A stretch of DNA of 64,000 nt from Microvirga mediterraneensis. Lineage in GTDB: Bacteria > Pseudomonadota > Alphaproteobacteria > Rhizobiales > Beijerinckiaceae. The DNA lies in contig NZ_JACDXJ010000001.1 in assembly GCF_013520865.1 (NCBI RefSeq), forward strand, positions 3,029,001 through 3,093,000. The letters are read 5' to 3'. The translations under genes were made by a program, and so were the position numbers. This document shows, in pieces, positions 10,827 through 21,729 of this stretch; positions within the stretch are counted from its first letter, which is position 1, and the number at the start of each line of letters is the position of its first letter. Below the pieces are notes generated by a model that was not told the DNA's origin, ran no database searches, and saw only the letters and a list, made by a program, of their open reading frames with translations.

Positions 10827-12079
10827 TCAGCAGAACCGCTCGAGCCGAATGATACGGCAGGGCTCGCCTGCTGCGGCCGCCGGAGCGTGAGGGGGACGCA
10901 CGAGCAGGGCATCGGAGCGCTCCAGGATGCTCAGCATGGATGAATCCTGCAGCAGATGCGGCATCGCCACGGGCAGCATCACGCGCTCCGCGGCGTGAGC
11001 AAGGCTCAAGGGAACATCCTGGAGGGTGAGGGCCGCACGCATGTAGTCCTGCCTCTCCCGATTGGCCGGGAGATCGGCTCCCAGGATAGCATCTTCCGTC
11101 GGATCTTCGGCGGCCCTCTGATCGCCCAGAAGGGCACGAATCGCGGGGATCAGGAACAGGACGGCGCAGACCAGGGAGGAGACCGGGTTGCCGGGAAGAC
11201 CCAGCAGCAGGGTCGATCCGAGACGGCCATGCATGAGCGGCTTTCCGGGCCGAAGGGCCACGCGCCAGAAGCCGAGATCCATGCCGTGGTGGCTCAAAGC
11301 CTTCTGAACGAGATCGTGCTCGCCCACGGAAGCGCCACCCAGCGTCACGAGAATGTCGGCCTGCGCATGCTTGGCCGCCTGGATGCGCTCGTCGAGGGAT
11401 TCGAGCGTGTCGCGGGCAATGCCGAGATCAATGGCTTCGGCCCCGGCCTTCTCCACCATCAGGATCGTGGCAGGAAGGCTCGAAGCCGTGATCTGATCGG
11501 GGCCGATGGGTTCGCCCGCCCGCACCAGCTCGTCCCCCGTGGCGAGAACTGCGACGCGCGGCTTGCGGTGGACGGACAAAGCTCCGTGGCCCATGGCGGC
11601 TGCGAGAGCGATGTGGCGGGAATCGAGACGCAGGCCACCCTGCAGGAGCACGTCGCCGGAGAGGAAGTCGAGCCCCGCCGCGCGGATATGCCGGTTGGGG
11701 CGGGCCGCTTCCTTCACCATCACCCGGTCGCCGGAGCGTTCCGTATCCTCCTGCAGCACCACCGCGTCCGCTCCTTCGGGAACGGGCGCGCCGGTGAAGA
11801 TCCGTACCGCTTCCATGGCTCCGACGGTGCCGACGAAACGGTTGCCCGCCGCGCTCTCCCCGATGATCCGGAGACTGGCAGGAATATCGGAGCAATCGGC
11901 GCTTCGGACCGCATAACCGTCCATGGCCGATGCCGGGAAGGGCGGCTGGTCGCGTAGCGCGCCGACATCCTCAGCCAGCGTCCGCCCCGCACAGGCGGCC
12001 AAGGGGATGCGCTCGGTTCCGACCGGCTTGTCGACATTCGCCAGCACGCGGGAGAGAGCATCCTCGACCGAAATCAGGC

Positions 12080-12083
<4 letters not shown>
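10827..12083 (-). CDS. moeA: Molybdopterin molybdenumtransferase MoeA
   Basis: MoeA inserts molybdenum into adenylylated molybdopterin to form the molybdenum cofactor. The 418-residue protein shows the N-terminal segment with [12 protein letters not shown], the middle MoCF-binding domain with VLATGDELV and [20 protein letters not shown], and a C-terminal barrel. Its start overlaps the moaC stop by four bases (ATGA), so moaC and moeA form a coupled cofactor module at the end of the trp transcript. Confidence 0.96.
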
Positions 12084-12552
<469 letters not shown>

Positions 12553-12556
<4 letters not shown>

Positions 12557-13365
12557 GCCGCCTCGCCGAACAGGAGCCTCCGGGTCGCCGCCGCCACGTC
12601 CGCCTGCCGCATCAGGCTCTCGCCCACGAGGAAGGTGCGGATATCGACCTTCGACAGGCGCTCGATGTCGGCCAGCGTGAAGATACCACTCTCGCCCACG
12701 ACGATCCGGTCGGACGGGATCAGGGGAGCCAGCTCCTCGCTGACGCTAAGGGATACCTCGAAGGTCCGCAAATTGCGGTTGTTGATGCCGATGAGCTTCG
12801 TGTCGAGCGGCAGGGCGCGCTCCAACTCCGCGCGGTCATGCACCTCGACCAGCACGTCCATGCCGAGATCGTGCGCCGTGTCGATCAGGGCGCGGGCCTC
12901 GTCGTCGGAGACGCTCGCCATGATCACGAGAATGCAGTCGGCCCCCCAGGCGCGGGCCTCGTAAACTTGGTAAGGCTCGAACAGGAAGTCCTTGCGCAGG
13001 GCGGGCAGGCCTGAGGCTTCGCGGGCCTGCGCCAGATATTCGGGCTTGCCCTGGAAAGACGGCTCGTCGGTGAGCACCGACAGGCAGGTGGCGCCGCCTT
13101 CGGCATAGGCCCTCGCCAGGCTCGGCGGGTCGAAATCCGGGCGGATCAGGCCCTTGGACGGGCTCGCCTTCTTCACCTCGGCGATCAGGGCAGGCCGCCC
13201 CTCCGCGAGGTGACGCTCGATAGCCTTGGCGAAGCCGCGAGGCGCAGAAGCCGCGCGGGCGCGGCGTTCGATTTCGCCCGCAGGAACAGCCGCTTTTGCT
13301 GCCGCGATCTCCTGGCGCTTATAGGCTTCGATCTTGCTGAGAACGTCGGCCATGGGGTCGCTCAA
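12553..13365 (-). CDS. trpC: Indole-3-glycerol-phosphate synthase TrpC
   Basis: TrpC closes the indole ring from carboxyphenylamino-deoxyribulose phosphate in tryptophan synthesis. The 270-residue TIM barrel carries [15 protein letters not shown] with the catalytic lysines, [33 protein letters not shown] and VVGESGIF. It is a stand-alone enzyme, not fused to TrpF. The start overlaps the trpD stop by four bases. Confidence 0.98.
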
Positions 13366-14375
13366 GCGTTCGAGACTTTGACGAGGCGCTCGAGCGTCGC
13401 CTTGGAGGCGCCGCTGTCGAGTGCTCGCGAGGCGCGGTCGAGCCCGTCGCGCAGATTCTCGGCCTCGTCGGCGATCACGAGGCCGGCCGCCGCGTTGAGC
13501 AGGGACACGTCGCGATAGGGCGTGCGGGCCCCGTCCAGGACCGCGCGGAGCTGGGCCGCATTGTGCTCAGGGTCGCCGCCGCGCAGCTCGTCGAGCGACA
13601 CGGTCGGCAGGCCGACCTCCTCCGGAGTCACGGTGAAGCGGCGGATCGCGCCGTTCTCCAGCGCGGCCACGAAGGTCGGGCCGGTGGTCGTCATCTCATC
13701 GAGCCCGTCGGAGCCGTGAACGGTCCAGACCTTCTGGGAGCCGAGCTCCTTGAGAACCTGCGTGAGAGGTTCGAGCCAAGCCTCTGAAAACACGCCGAGA
13801 AGCTGCCGTTTCGCCCCGGCGGGATTCGCCAGCGGCCCGAGCAGGTTGAAGATCGTGCGGGTTCCGAGCTCGACGCGCACCGGCGCCACATGGCGCATGG
13901 CGGCATGGTGGGTCTGCGCGAACATGAAGCCGAGATTCGTCTCGTTCAGGCAGCGCTCCAGCCCCTCAGGGGCGAGACCGAGCTTCAGCCCCAGGGCTGC
14001 CAGAACATCCGCCGTGCCGGATTTCGAGGAAGCCGCCCGGTTGCCGTGCTTCGCCACGGGAACGCCGCAGGAGGCCACGATGATCGAGGCCAGCGTCGAG
14101 ATGTTGTAGCTGCCCTTGTGATCGCCGCCGGTGCCGACGATGTCGATGGCCTTCTCGGGAGCCTTGACCCGCAGCATGCGGCCGCGCATGGCCGTCACGG
14201 CGCCAACGATCTCCTCGAGCGCCTCGCCGCGAACCCGCAGGGCCATCAGGAAGGCGCCGCCCTGGGCGGGTGTCACTTCACCGGAGAGCAGGTCGTCGAA
14301 GGCATCCCGCGCCTCGTCGCGCGTCAGCGATGCGCCGGTGGCGACCTTGGCGAGATAGGATTTGAACGATTCCAT
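13362..14375 (-). CDS. trpD: Anthranilate phosphoribosyltransferase TrpD
   Basis: TrpD attaches phosphoribose from PRPP to anthranilate. The start [14 protein letters not shown] was chosen because a longer in-frame extension runs back into trpG and has no family resemblance; this gives 337 residues. Motifs are [17 protein letters not shown] (PRPP binding), [17 protein letters not shown] (glycine-rich and anthranilate contact) and [10 protein letters not shown]. It begins 5 bases after the trpG stop. Confidence 0.97.
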   Translation of the reverse strand: MESFKSYLAKVATGASLTRDEARDAFDDLLSGEVTPAQGGAFLMALRVRGEALEEIVGAVTAMRGRMLRVKAPEKAIDIVGTGGDHKGSYNISTLASIIVASCGVPVAKHGNRAASSKSGTADVLAALGLKLGLAPEGLERCLNETNLGFMFAQTHHAAMRHVAPVRVELGTRTIFNLLGPLANPAGAKRQLLGVFSEAWLEPLTQVLKELGSQKVWTVHGSDGLDEMTTTGPTFVAALENGAIRRFTVTPEEVGLPTVSLDELRGGDPEHNAAQLRAVLDGARTPYRDVSLLNAAAGLVIADEAENLRDGLDRASRALDSGASKATLERLVKVSNA

Positions 14376-14380
14376 CGGTT

Positions 14381-15007
14381 TCAATGTCCTGCTGGAGCGG
14401 CTGCGCCGGCGGCGCGGTGCTGGGCATTCCAATCCGCCGCGAGTTCGAAGAAGTTGCGCATGATCGTCACCCCATGCTCCGACAGGATGCTCTCGGGATG
14501 GAACTGCACGCCGTGGATCGGCAGCGAGCGGTGCGAGAGCCCCATGACGAGGCCGTCCGCGGTCTCGGCCGTCACCTGCAGGTCGGCCGGGCAGGTTTCG
14601 CGGTCCACGATCAGCGAGTGGTAGCGGGTCGCCTTGAAGGGTCCGTTGATGCCGCGGAACACTGCTTGGCCGCCGTGCTCCACCTCGGAGACCTTGCCAT
14701 GCATGGGAAGGGGCGCGCGCGAGACGGTGCCGCCGAAGACCTGCCCGATGGTCTGAAGGCCGAGGCACACGCCGAAGGTCGGGATTTCGGGCGAAACGCG
14801 CTTCACGAGGTCGAGGCAGATCCCCGCCTCATTGGGCGTGCAGGGGCCGGGAGAGAGCACGATGGCATCCGGCCGGGACGCGAGCACCTGGTCGGTCGTG
14901 ATGGCATCGTTGCGCACCACCTCGACGGAGGTCGCGAGCGGACCGAGCAGATGCACCAGATTCCAGGTGAAGCTGTCGTAATTGTCGATGACGAGAACGC
15001 GGGTCAT
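14381..15007 (-). CDS. trpG: Anthranilate synthase glutamine amidotransferase subunit TrpG
   Basis: TrpG supplies ammonia from glutamine to TrpE. The 208-residue class I amidotransferase has the nucleophile cysteine in [16 protein letters not shown] and the His-Glu pair in HGVQFHPES. The N-terminal [14 protein letters not shown] is typical. TrpE and TrpG are separate polypeptides here, unlike the fused TrpE(G) of Rhizobium and its relatives. The ATG overlaps the stop of a 21-codon frame that fills the gap after trpE. Confidence 0.97.
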   Translation of the reverse strand: MTRVLVIDNYDSFTWNLVHLLGPLATSVEVVRNDAITTDQVLASRPDAIVLSPGPCTPNEAGICLDLVKRVSPEIPTFGVCLGLQTIGQVFGGTVSRAPLPMHGKVSEVEHGGQAVFRGINGPFKATRYHSLIVDRETCPADLQVTAETADGLVMGLSHRSLPIHGVQFHPESILSEHGVTIMRNFFELAADWNAQHRAAGAAAPAGH

Positions 15008-15069
15008 GGCGCGCCGACGTTCGCGTAAGCGACGCTCCCGGTCAAGGGAAGCATCGTCGCCCGGCTCAT
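15004..15069 (-). CDS. Candidate 21-codon micro-ORF bridging trpE and trpG
   Basis: The gap between trpE and trpG is filled by one short frame beginning MSRATMLPLTG and ending ANVGAP. Its ATG overlaps the trpE TGA as ATGA and its TGA overlaps the trpG ATG as ATGA, the same junction used by trpD/trpC, trpC/moaC and moaC/moeA. It has no tryptophan codon, so it is not a classical attenuator leader. It could pass ribosomes from trpE to trpG, encode a small peptide, or be chance. No homology is recognised. Confidence 0.35.
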   Translation of the reverse strand: MSRATMLPLTGSVAYANVGAP

Positions 15070-16586
15070 TGTCCGATCCTCGCTTGGCTGGCGAAGCGCA
15101 CGGCTTCCTCGGCGGCCCGGAACAGGGCCTTCGACTTGTTGATGCATTCCTGCTGCTCGGAGGCCGGATCGGAATCGTACACGATGCCGGCGCCCGCCTG
15201 AACGGCCATGCGCCCGTCCTTCACGAGGGCCGTGCGCAGTACGATGCAGGTATCCATCTCGCCATTGGCGCCGAAATACCCGATGCAGCCCGCATAGGGG
15301 CCACGCTTGTGCTTCTCCAGCTCGTCGATGATCTGCATGGCGCGCACCTTCGGCGCGCCGGAGACCGTGCCGGCCGGGAAACCCGCCACGAGCGCGTCGA
15401 GGGCGTCGAAGGACGGGTCGAGCCTGCCTTCGACATTCGACACGATGTGAATCACCTGGCTGTAATATTCGAGGAAGAAGGAATCGGTGACTTCCACCGA
15501 CCCCATTTCGGCCACGCGTCCCACGTCGTTGCGGCCGAGATCGAGGAGCATCAGATGCTCGGCGCGTTCCTTCTGGTCCGCCAGCAGGCTTTCTGCATGG
15601 GCCCGATCCTCGGCGGCCGTCGCGCCGCGCGGCCGCGTTCCGGCGATGGGACGGATCGTGACCTTGCCGTCGCGCACCCGCACCAGGATCTCCGGCGAGG
15701 AGCAGACGATCTGGAAATCCTCGAAATCCAAGTAGCACAGGAACGGCGCCGGATTGACGCGCCGCAGGGAGCGGTAGAGCGCGAAGGCGGGCAGGGGAAA
15801 AGCCGACTCGAACCGCTGCGACAGCACCACCTGGAAGATGTCGCCGGCGCGGATGTAGTCCTTCGCCCGGGCGACCATCGCCTCGAATTCCTGCGGCGTC
15901 GTGTTCGAAACCGGGGGCTCGAACTGGATCTGCGTCGGGTCGCTGCGGTCGTCGATGGGCAGCGGACGCTCGAGGGCCGCCGTCACGCCGTCAAGGCGCG
16001 CGAGCGCCGTCTCGAAGGCCGCCCTGGCCGAGGTCCTAGCCTGCGGGCGTACGGGCGTGATGAGCGAGATCTCGTCCTTCACCGCATCGAACACCACCAT
16101 TACGGTGGGTCGGATGAGGATCGCGTCGGGAACCTTCAGCACGTCCGGATTGGGCTCGGGCAGGCGCTCCATGAGCCGCACCATGTCGTAGCCCAGATAG
16201 CCGAAAAGGCCCGCCGCCATGGGCGGCAGATCGTCCGACAGGGGCAGGGCGCTTTCCTTGATCAGCGCGCGCAGGCTCTCCAGGGGCGGAGTCTCCTCCA
16301 CGGTGAATTCCTGAAGACGGCTCAGCGCCTGGCGATCGATGGCCGCGACGCCGTCCTGGCAGCGCCAGACGAGATCCGGATCGAGCCCGATCATGGAGAA
16401 GCGGCCGCGGGTCGCGCCGCCTTCGACGGATTCGAGCAGGAAGGCGGACCCCTTGCGGTCATGCCGCAGCTTCAGGAAAGCCGCCACGGGCGTGAGCAGG
16501 TCGCCCACGAGGGTGGCGCGCAGGACGCCGGCCTCCCCAGCCTCGTAGGCTGCCGCGAACGTCTCGAAATCGGGCGTGATCGTCAT
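15066..16586 (-). CDS. trpE: Anthranilate synthase component I TrpE
   Basis: TrpE makes anthranilate from chorismate, the committed step of tryptophan synthesis. The start MTITPDFETF gives 506 residues; a longer in-frame extension is low-complexity and overlaps ppiD. The N-terminal LLES motif (in AFLLESVEGG) marks the tryptophan feedback site. The chorismate-binding domain shows GDIFQVVLSQR, RPIAGTRPRG, LLDLGRNDVGRV and ELEKHKRGPYAG. It starts 4 bases after the ppiD stop, so it is probably cotranscribed with ppiD. No attenuator was seen upstream. Confidence 0.97.
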   Translation of the reverse strand: MTITPDFETFAAAYEAGEAGVLRATLVGDLLTPVAAFLKLRHDRKGSAFLLESVEGGATRGRFSMIGLDPDLVWRCQDGVAAIDRQALSRLQEFTVEETPPLESLRALIKESALPLSDDLPPMAAGLFGYLGYDMVRLMERLPEPNPDVLKVPDAILIRPTVMVVFDAVKDEISLITPVRPQARTSARAAFETALARLDGVTAALERPLPIDDRSDPTQIQFEPPVSNTTPQEFEAMVARAKDYIRAGDIFQVVLSQRFESAFPLPAFALYRSLRRVNPAPFLCYLDFEDFQIVCSSPEILVRVRDGKVTIRPIAGTRPRGATAAEDRAHAESLLADQKERAEHLMLLDLGRNDVGRVAEMGSVEVTDSFFLEYYSQVIHIVSNVEGRLDPSFDALDALVAGFPAGTVSGAPKVRAMQIIDELEKHKRGPYAGCIGYFGANGEMDTCIVLRTALVKDGRMAVQAGAGIVYDSDPASEQQECINKSKALFRAAEEAVRFASQARIGQ

Positions 16587-16590
16587 GGGA

Positions 16591-18504
16591 CTACGATTCG
16601 CCGCCCGTTGCCCGACGCAGCGCCTGCTGGTTGATCGTGACGCCGAGATCCTGGCGCACCTGGGCGATGTACTCGTTGAGCAGGTCGTCGCCGAAACCGG
16701 TCCGGAGCTGGTTTTCCGTGTTCTGCGCCGCCTGAGTGGTGGTGACGAGCGGCGGCACCGTGGCCGAGGTGACGCTGAACACCGCGCGGGCATCCGTACC
16801 GTTCGCCGCATGGCCCGTCTTGCCGACCGGAACCGAGAAGATGCGGTTCACCGCTTCCGCCGTGAGATCGTCCTTCGCCGTGTTGCGGGCGAGGTCGGTG
16901 GCGTTCCGGACTGGCGCATTGGCGGACTGGGCGACGGCCTCGATGGTCTCGCCCTTCTCCAGGCGTCCGGCGAGTTCGTTGGCCTTCTCCGACAGACGTT
17001 GGGCCACCTGGTCTTCGCGCCACTGGGTGGCGACCTGATCGCGAACCTCGTCGAGATTCTTCTCGCGGGAGGCTTCGATGCCGGTCACATCGTACCAGAC
17101 ATAGCCCGCGGCCATGCGCAGAGGCTCATTGTCGACCCCGATGTCGGACGCGAAAGCGGCCTTCACGACGGCGTCCTTCTCGGGCAGATTGACTGGATTG
17201 CCCGTCTTGTCCCGACCTGTGGCATCGACAGCCGGGACCTGAACCAGGGCGAGGCCCTTCTCCTTGGCGATGTCCGCCAGAGGCTTGGCGCCGGCGCGCA
17301 GGTCCTCGATCTCGTCGTGGATCCGCTCGATCTGACCCTTGGCGCGCTCCTGAGCGACGTCCTGGCGAAGCTCTCCGGCCACCTCCTCGAAGGGACGGAC
17401 GGATTCGGGCTGGATCTGTGTCACCCGCACGAGTACCGGCCCGAAGCGGCCGGCGATCGGGGCGCTGACGGCATTCTGCTCGAGGGCGAAAGCCGCATCC
17501 GCCACGGTCTGATCGAGCATCTCGGTCTTGGTGAAGGTGCCAAGCTCCAGATCCTGCGGCGAGACGTTGCGCTCGGCCGCGATGGCGTCGAACGTCGTGC
17601 CTTCCTTGATCTTGGCGGCGGCGGCCTCGGCCTCCTCCTGGGACGGGAAGGTGATCTGCTGGATGGTGCGGCGCTCCGGTGTGCCGTACTTGGCCTTCTG
17701 CTGCTCATAGGCCTGGCGGGCATCGGCATCGGACACGGAATCGGGCTTGGCGAGAGCGGCGGCATCGAGCGCCAGGGCAGATACGGAACGGTATTCAGGC
17801 GCACGGAAGCTGCTCCGGCGCTCGTTGAAGAAGGTCTGGAGCTGCTCCGCGGTCGGGGCCGGGATGTCGCCCGCCATGGCCGGGGTCAGGAGCAGGTAGG
17901 AGGCCGCGCGGCGCTCGGTCCCATAGCGGTGCAGGGCCTCCTTGGCGGCGATCGGTACATTGACGTCGCCGGCAATGGCCTCGGCCAGATGGAGGCGAAC
18001 CATGGCGGAGCGCTGCTCCTGCACGAATCCGGGCTCCGAGAGACCGACATTGCGCAGGGCCTGATCGAACTGGCCGCGGTTGAATTGCCCGTCAGCACCC
18101 TTGAAGGCCGGATTGTTCATGATCGAGCCGGCAACGAGCTGGTCAGAGACGGAGAGGCCCATCTTCTTGGCCTGCTCGGCCATGACGGCTTCCGTCACGA
18201 GATTGGAGATCACCTGCTGCTCGAGGCCGAAGGCGCGGGCCTGCTCGGGGCTGATAACGGTGCGGAACTGCCGCCCGAGCCGCTGAAGCTCATTCGTATA
18301 GGCAGTGCGGACCTGGTCGACCGTGATCTTGGTGCTGCCGACCTCGGCCACCGTGGAGGCAGGGGTTACGCGGAAGATGTCGCCGATGCCCCAGATGGCG
18401 AAGCTGACGATCAGGGCGCCGAAAAAGATGGTGGCGATGGCTTTGCCGACCACAGTCTGCCCAGCCTTGCGCATGTTCCGAAGCATCGTGAACCCGTTTT
18501 CCAA
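16591..18504 (-). CDS. ppiD: PpiD/SurA-type periplasmic peptidyl-prolyl isomerase
   Basis: A membrane-anchored periplasmic folding helper for exported proteins. The 637-residue protein starts MENGFTMLRNMRKAG; an internal ATG at 18486 (MLRNMRKAG) is the more usual start. One N-terminal membrane segment (about 25-45, IATIFFGALIVSFAIWGI) is followed by a SurA_N-like helical domain. A parvulin-like domain lies around residues 240-370 (TIQQITFPSQEEAEAAAAKI, LELGTFTKTEML), with a long C-terminal part. It is divergent from tpiA and heads the ppiD-trp-moa operon. Isomerase activity is inferred. Confidence 0.88.
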   Translation of the reverse strand: MENGFTMLRNMRKAGQTVVGKAIATIFFGALIVSFAIWGIGDIFRVTPASTVAEVGSTKITVDQVRTAYTNELQRLGRQFRTVISPEQARAFGLEQQVISNLVTEAVMAEQAKKMGLSVSDQLVAGSIMNNPAFKGADGQFNRGQFDQALRNVGLSEPGFVQEQRSAMVRLHLAEAIAGDVNVPIAAKEALHRYGTERRAASYLLLTPAMAGDIPAPTAEQLQTFFNERRSSFRAPEYRSVSALALDAAALAKPDSVSDADARQAYEQQKAKYGTPERRTIQQITFPSQEEAEAAAAKIKEGTTFDAIAAERNVSPQDLELGTFTKTEMLDQTVADAAFALEQNAVSAPIAGRFGPVLVRVTQIQPESVRPFEEVAGELRQDVAQERAKGQIERIHDEIEDLRAGAKPLADIAKEKGLALVQVPAVDATGRDKTGNPVNLPEKDAVVKAAFASDIGVDNEPLRMAAGYVWYDVTGIEASREKNLDEVRDQVATQWREDQVAQRLSEKANELAGRLEKGETIEAVAQSANAPVRNATDLARNTAKDDLTAEAVNRIFSVPVGKTGHAANGTDARAVFSVTSATVPPLVTTTQAAQNTENQLRTGFGDDLLNEYIAQVRQDLGVTINQQALRRATGGES

Positions 18505-18621
18505 AAACTCGTTAAACCTGCCGATAACCGATCAGGGGCTCTACGAAAAGGGCAAGTCTGGTTGAAAGAGGGCTCAAGGCTCTGTACTGCCGGATTATCA
18601 AGCGTGACAGGAGTACCGTGA

Positions 18622-19389
18622 ATGAGCGTCGATAGGCCGCGCCCGCTGGTGGCGGGTAACTGGAAGATGAACGGATTGAAGAGCTCGGCCCAGGTTCTGG
18701 CCGAGATCCAAGCCGGCTACACGCCCGGCTTGAAGGCCAAGGTCGAGCTGGCAATCTGTCCGCCGGCGACGCTAGTGTCCGTCCTGGCCTATGCGTCGGT
18801 CGGCTCGCGCGTCGCCATCGGCGGCCAGGATTGCCACGCCAAGGAATCGGGCGCCTTCACGGGCGATCTCTCGGCCGAGATGCTGGCTGATGCAGGCGCG
18901 ACCTACGTGATCGTCGGCCATTCCGAGCGCCGTCAGTACCACAAGGAAAAGGACGCGGATGTCTGCGCCAAGGCGGTGGCTGCCCACCGCGCCGGCCTGA
19001 CGGCCATCGTGTGCGTCGGGGAAACCCGGGAGGAGCGGGAATCCGGCAAGACCCTCGCCGTCGTCCGCAAGCAGCTGCGCGGCTCGATCCCGGTCGATTC
19101 GAACAGCGTCAACCTCGTGGTCGCCTACGAGCCCGTCTGGGCCATCGGCACTGGCCTGACGCCGACCGCCGCGGATGTGGCGGAGGTCCACGCCCTGATC
19201 CGAGACGAACTGCGTCGCCTGGTCGGAAAGGCGGAGGCGCCCAAGGTGCGCATCCTCTACGGCGGCTCTGTCAAACCCTCGAATGCCGCCGAGCTCATGG
19301 CGGTGGACAACGTCAATGGTGCTCTCGTAGGCGGCGCCAGCCTCGTGGCGGCCGATTTCCTGGGTATCGCGGGGGCCTATCTCGGGTAA
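18622..19389 (+). CDS. tpiA: Triosephosphate isomerase
   Basis: Interconverts dihydroxyacetone phosphate and glyceraldehyde 3-phosphate in glycolysis and gluconeogenesis. The 255-residue TIM barrel has all catalytic elements: AGNWKMNG (Lys15), VIVGHSERR (His), [11 protein letters not shown] (Glu and the flexible loop) and [11 protein letters not shown] (phosphate binding). It lies divergent from ppiD with a 117-base promoter region and is followed by secG, a common pairing in proteobacteria. Confidence 0.98.
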   Translation: MSVDRPRPLVAGNWKMNGLKSSAQVLAEIQAGYTPGLKAKVELAICPPATLVSVLAYASVGSRVAIGGQDCHAKESGAFTGDLSAEMLADAGATYVIVGHSERRQYHKEKDADVCAKAVAAHRAGLTAIVCVGETREERESGKTLAVVRKQLRGSIPVDSNSVNLVVAYEPVWAIGTGLTPTAADVAEVHALIRDELRRLVGKAEAPKVRILYGGSVKPSNAAELMAVDNVNGALVGGASLVAADFLGIAGAYLG

Positions 19390-19509
19390 CTGAGAAAAGG
19401 CGTCTTGCGGGTCTTTGATCCTGCGCCCACCTATGCTACAGGCCGCCGCAACGAACGGATTGCGAGCGGCTGACGCCTTGTGCGCAGCCGCTTGAGGTTT
19501 TTGAAAACG

Positions 19510-19917
19510 ATGCAAACAGTTCTCATCATTGTCCACCTGGTCATTGTGCTCGCCCTGATCGGCGTGGTTCTTCTGCAGCGCTCCGAGGGCGGCGGCATGG
19601 GGCTCGGCGGCGGAGGCGGGGGCGGCGTGTCCGGCTTCATGACCGGTCGCGGCCAAGCCAATGCGCTCACCCGCGCGACGGCGATCCTGGCGGGTCTCTT
19701 CTTCGTCACCAGCATCGCGCTGACAGTCATGGCGACCTCGACCCGGGCTCCGCGCTCGATCCTCGATGGCGCCGCTCCGGCGGCTCCGGCTCCGGGCCAG
19801 CAGGCCCCGGCGGCTCCGCAGGGCGGCAACGTGCTCGAGCAGCTGCAACGACTCCAGGGCGACCAACCGGCGGCTCCGGCCCCCGCGGCACCGGCGCCCA
19901 CAGCGCCTCAGCAGTAA
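19510..19917 (+). CDS. secG: Preprotein translocase subunit SecG
   Basis: SecG is the small subunit of the SecYEG export channel. The start MQTVLIIVHLVIV (ATG) was preferred over a GTG ten codons upstream because it begins right at the first membrane helix; it gives 135 residues. There are two membrane helices, about 2-22 and 53-73. Between them is the conserved LLQRSEGGGMGLGGGG loop, then a tail rich in Ala and Pro that is long compared with E. coli, as is usual in alphaproteobacteria. The tpiA-secG-pyrG order is conserved. Confidence 0.95.
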   Translation: MQTVLIIVHLVIVLALIGVVLLQRSEGGGMGLGGGGGGGVSGFMTGRGQANALTRATAILAGLFFVTSIALTVMATSTRAPRSILDGAAPAAPAPGQQAPAAPQGGNVLEQLQRLQGDQPAAPAPAAPAPTAPQQ

Positions 19918-19926
19918 GTGAACAGC

Positions 19927-19955
19927 AGGGCCGGTCCTCCGGCCCTCTCTTTTTG
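19927..19955 (+). terminator. Intrinsic terminator after secG
   Basis: A perfect 8-base-pair stem AGGGCCGG / CCGGCCCT with a TCCT loop is followed by CTCTTTTTG. It lies 10 bases after the secG stop and 68 bases before pyrG, so pyrG probably has its own promoter or depends on read-through. Confidence 0.85.
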
Positions 19956-20016
19956 TGGATGGGTTTCGGGGCACGCAGTTCGCGATTGCGAATCGGCGCC
20001 CGATCTTTATGGATAG

Positions 20017-21651
<1,635 letters not shown>

Positions 21652-21689
21652 TCGGCGCGACGATCGATAGGCCTTCCAGGAGGCAGAAT

Positions 21690-21723
21690 AGGCCATGGCT
21701 GATCTTCGCGTCAGTCATGGCCT
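21690..21723. terminator. Long hairpin between convergent pyrG and the RTX-type gene
   Basis: The arms AGGCCATGGCTGA and TCAGTCATGGCCT pair over 13 positions with one G-T wobble around an 8-base loop. It lies 38 bases after the pyrG stop and 6 bases beyond the stop of the minus-strand gene. A T-run is weak on the plus side, so the terminator role is inferred from position and stem strength. Confidence 0.65.
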
Positions 21724-21729
21724 TCTCAC

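Noticed and set aside
16587..16590. Possible trp attenuator before trpE
   Set aside because: The gap to ppiD is 4 bases, leaving no room for a leader peptide and terminator; the trpE-trpG micro-ORF contains no Trp codon.
14982..18621. Two long plus-strand frames (550 and 681 codons) opposite trpE and ppiD
   Set aside because: They mirror well-supported genes and show no motifs, only the biased composition expected of antisense reading.
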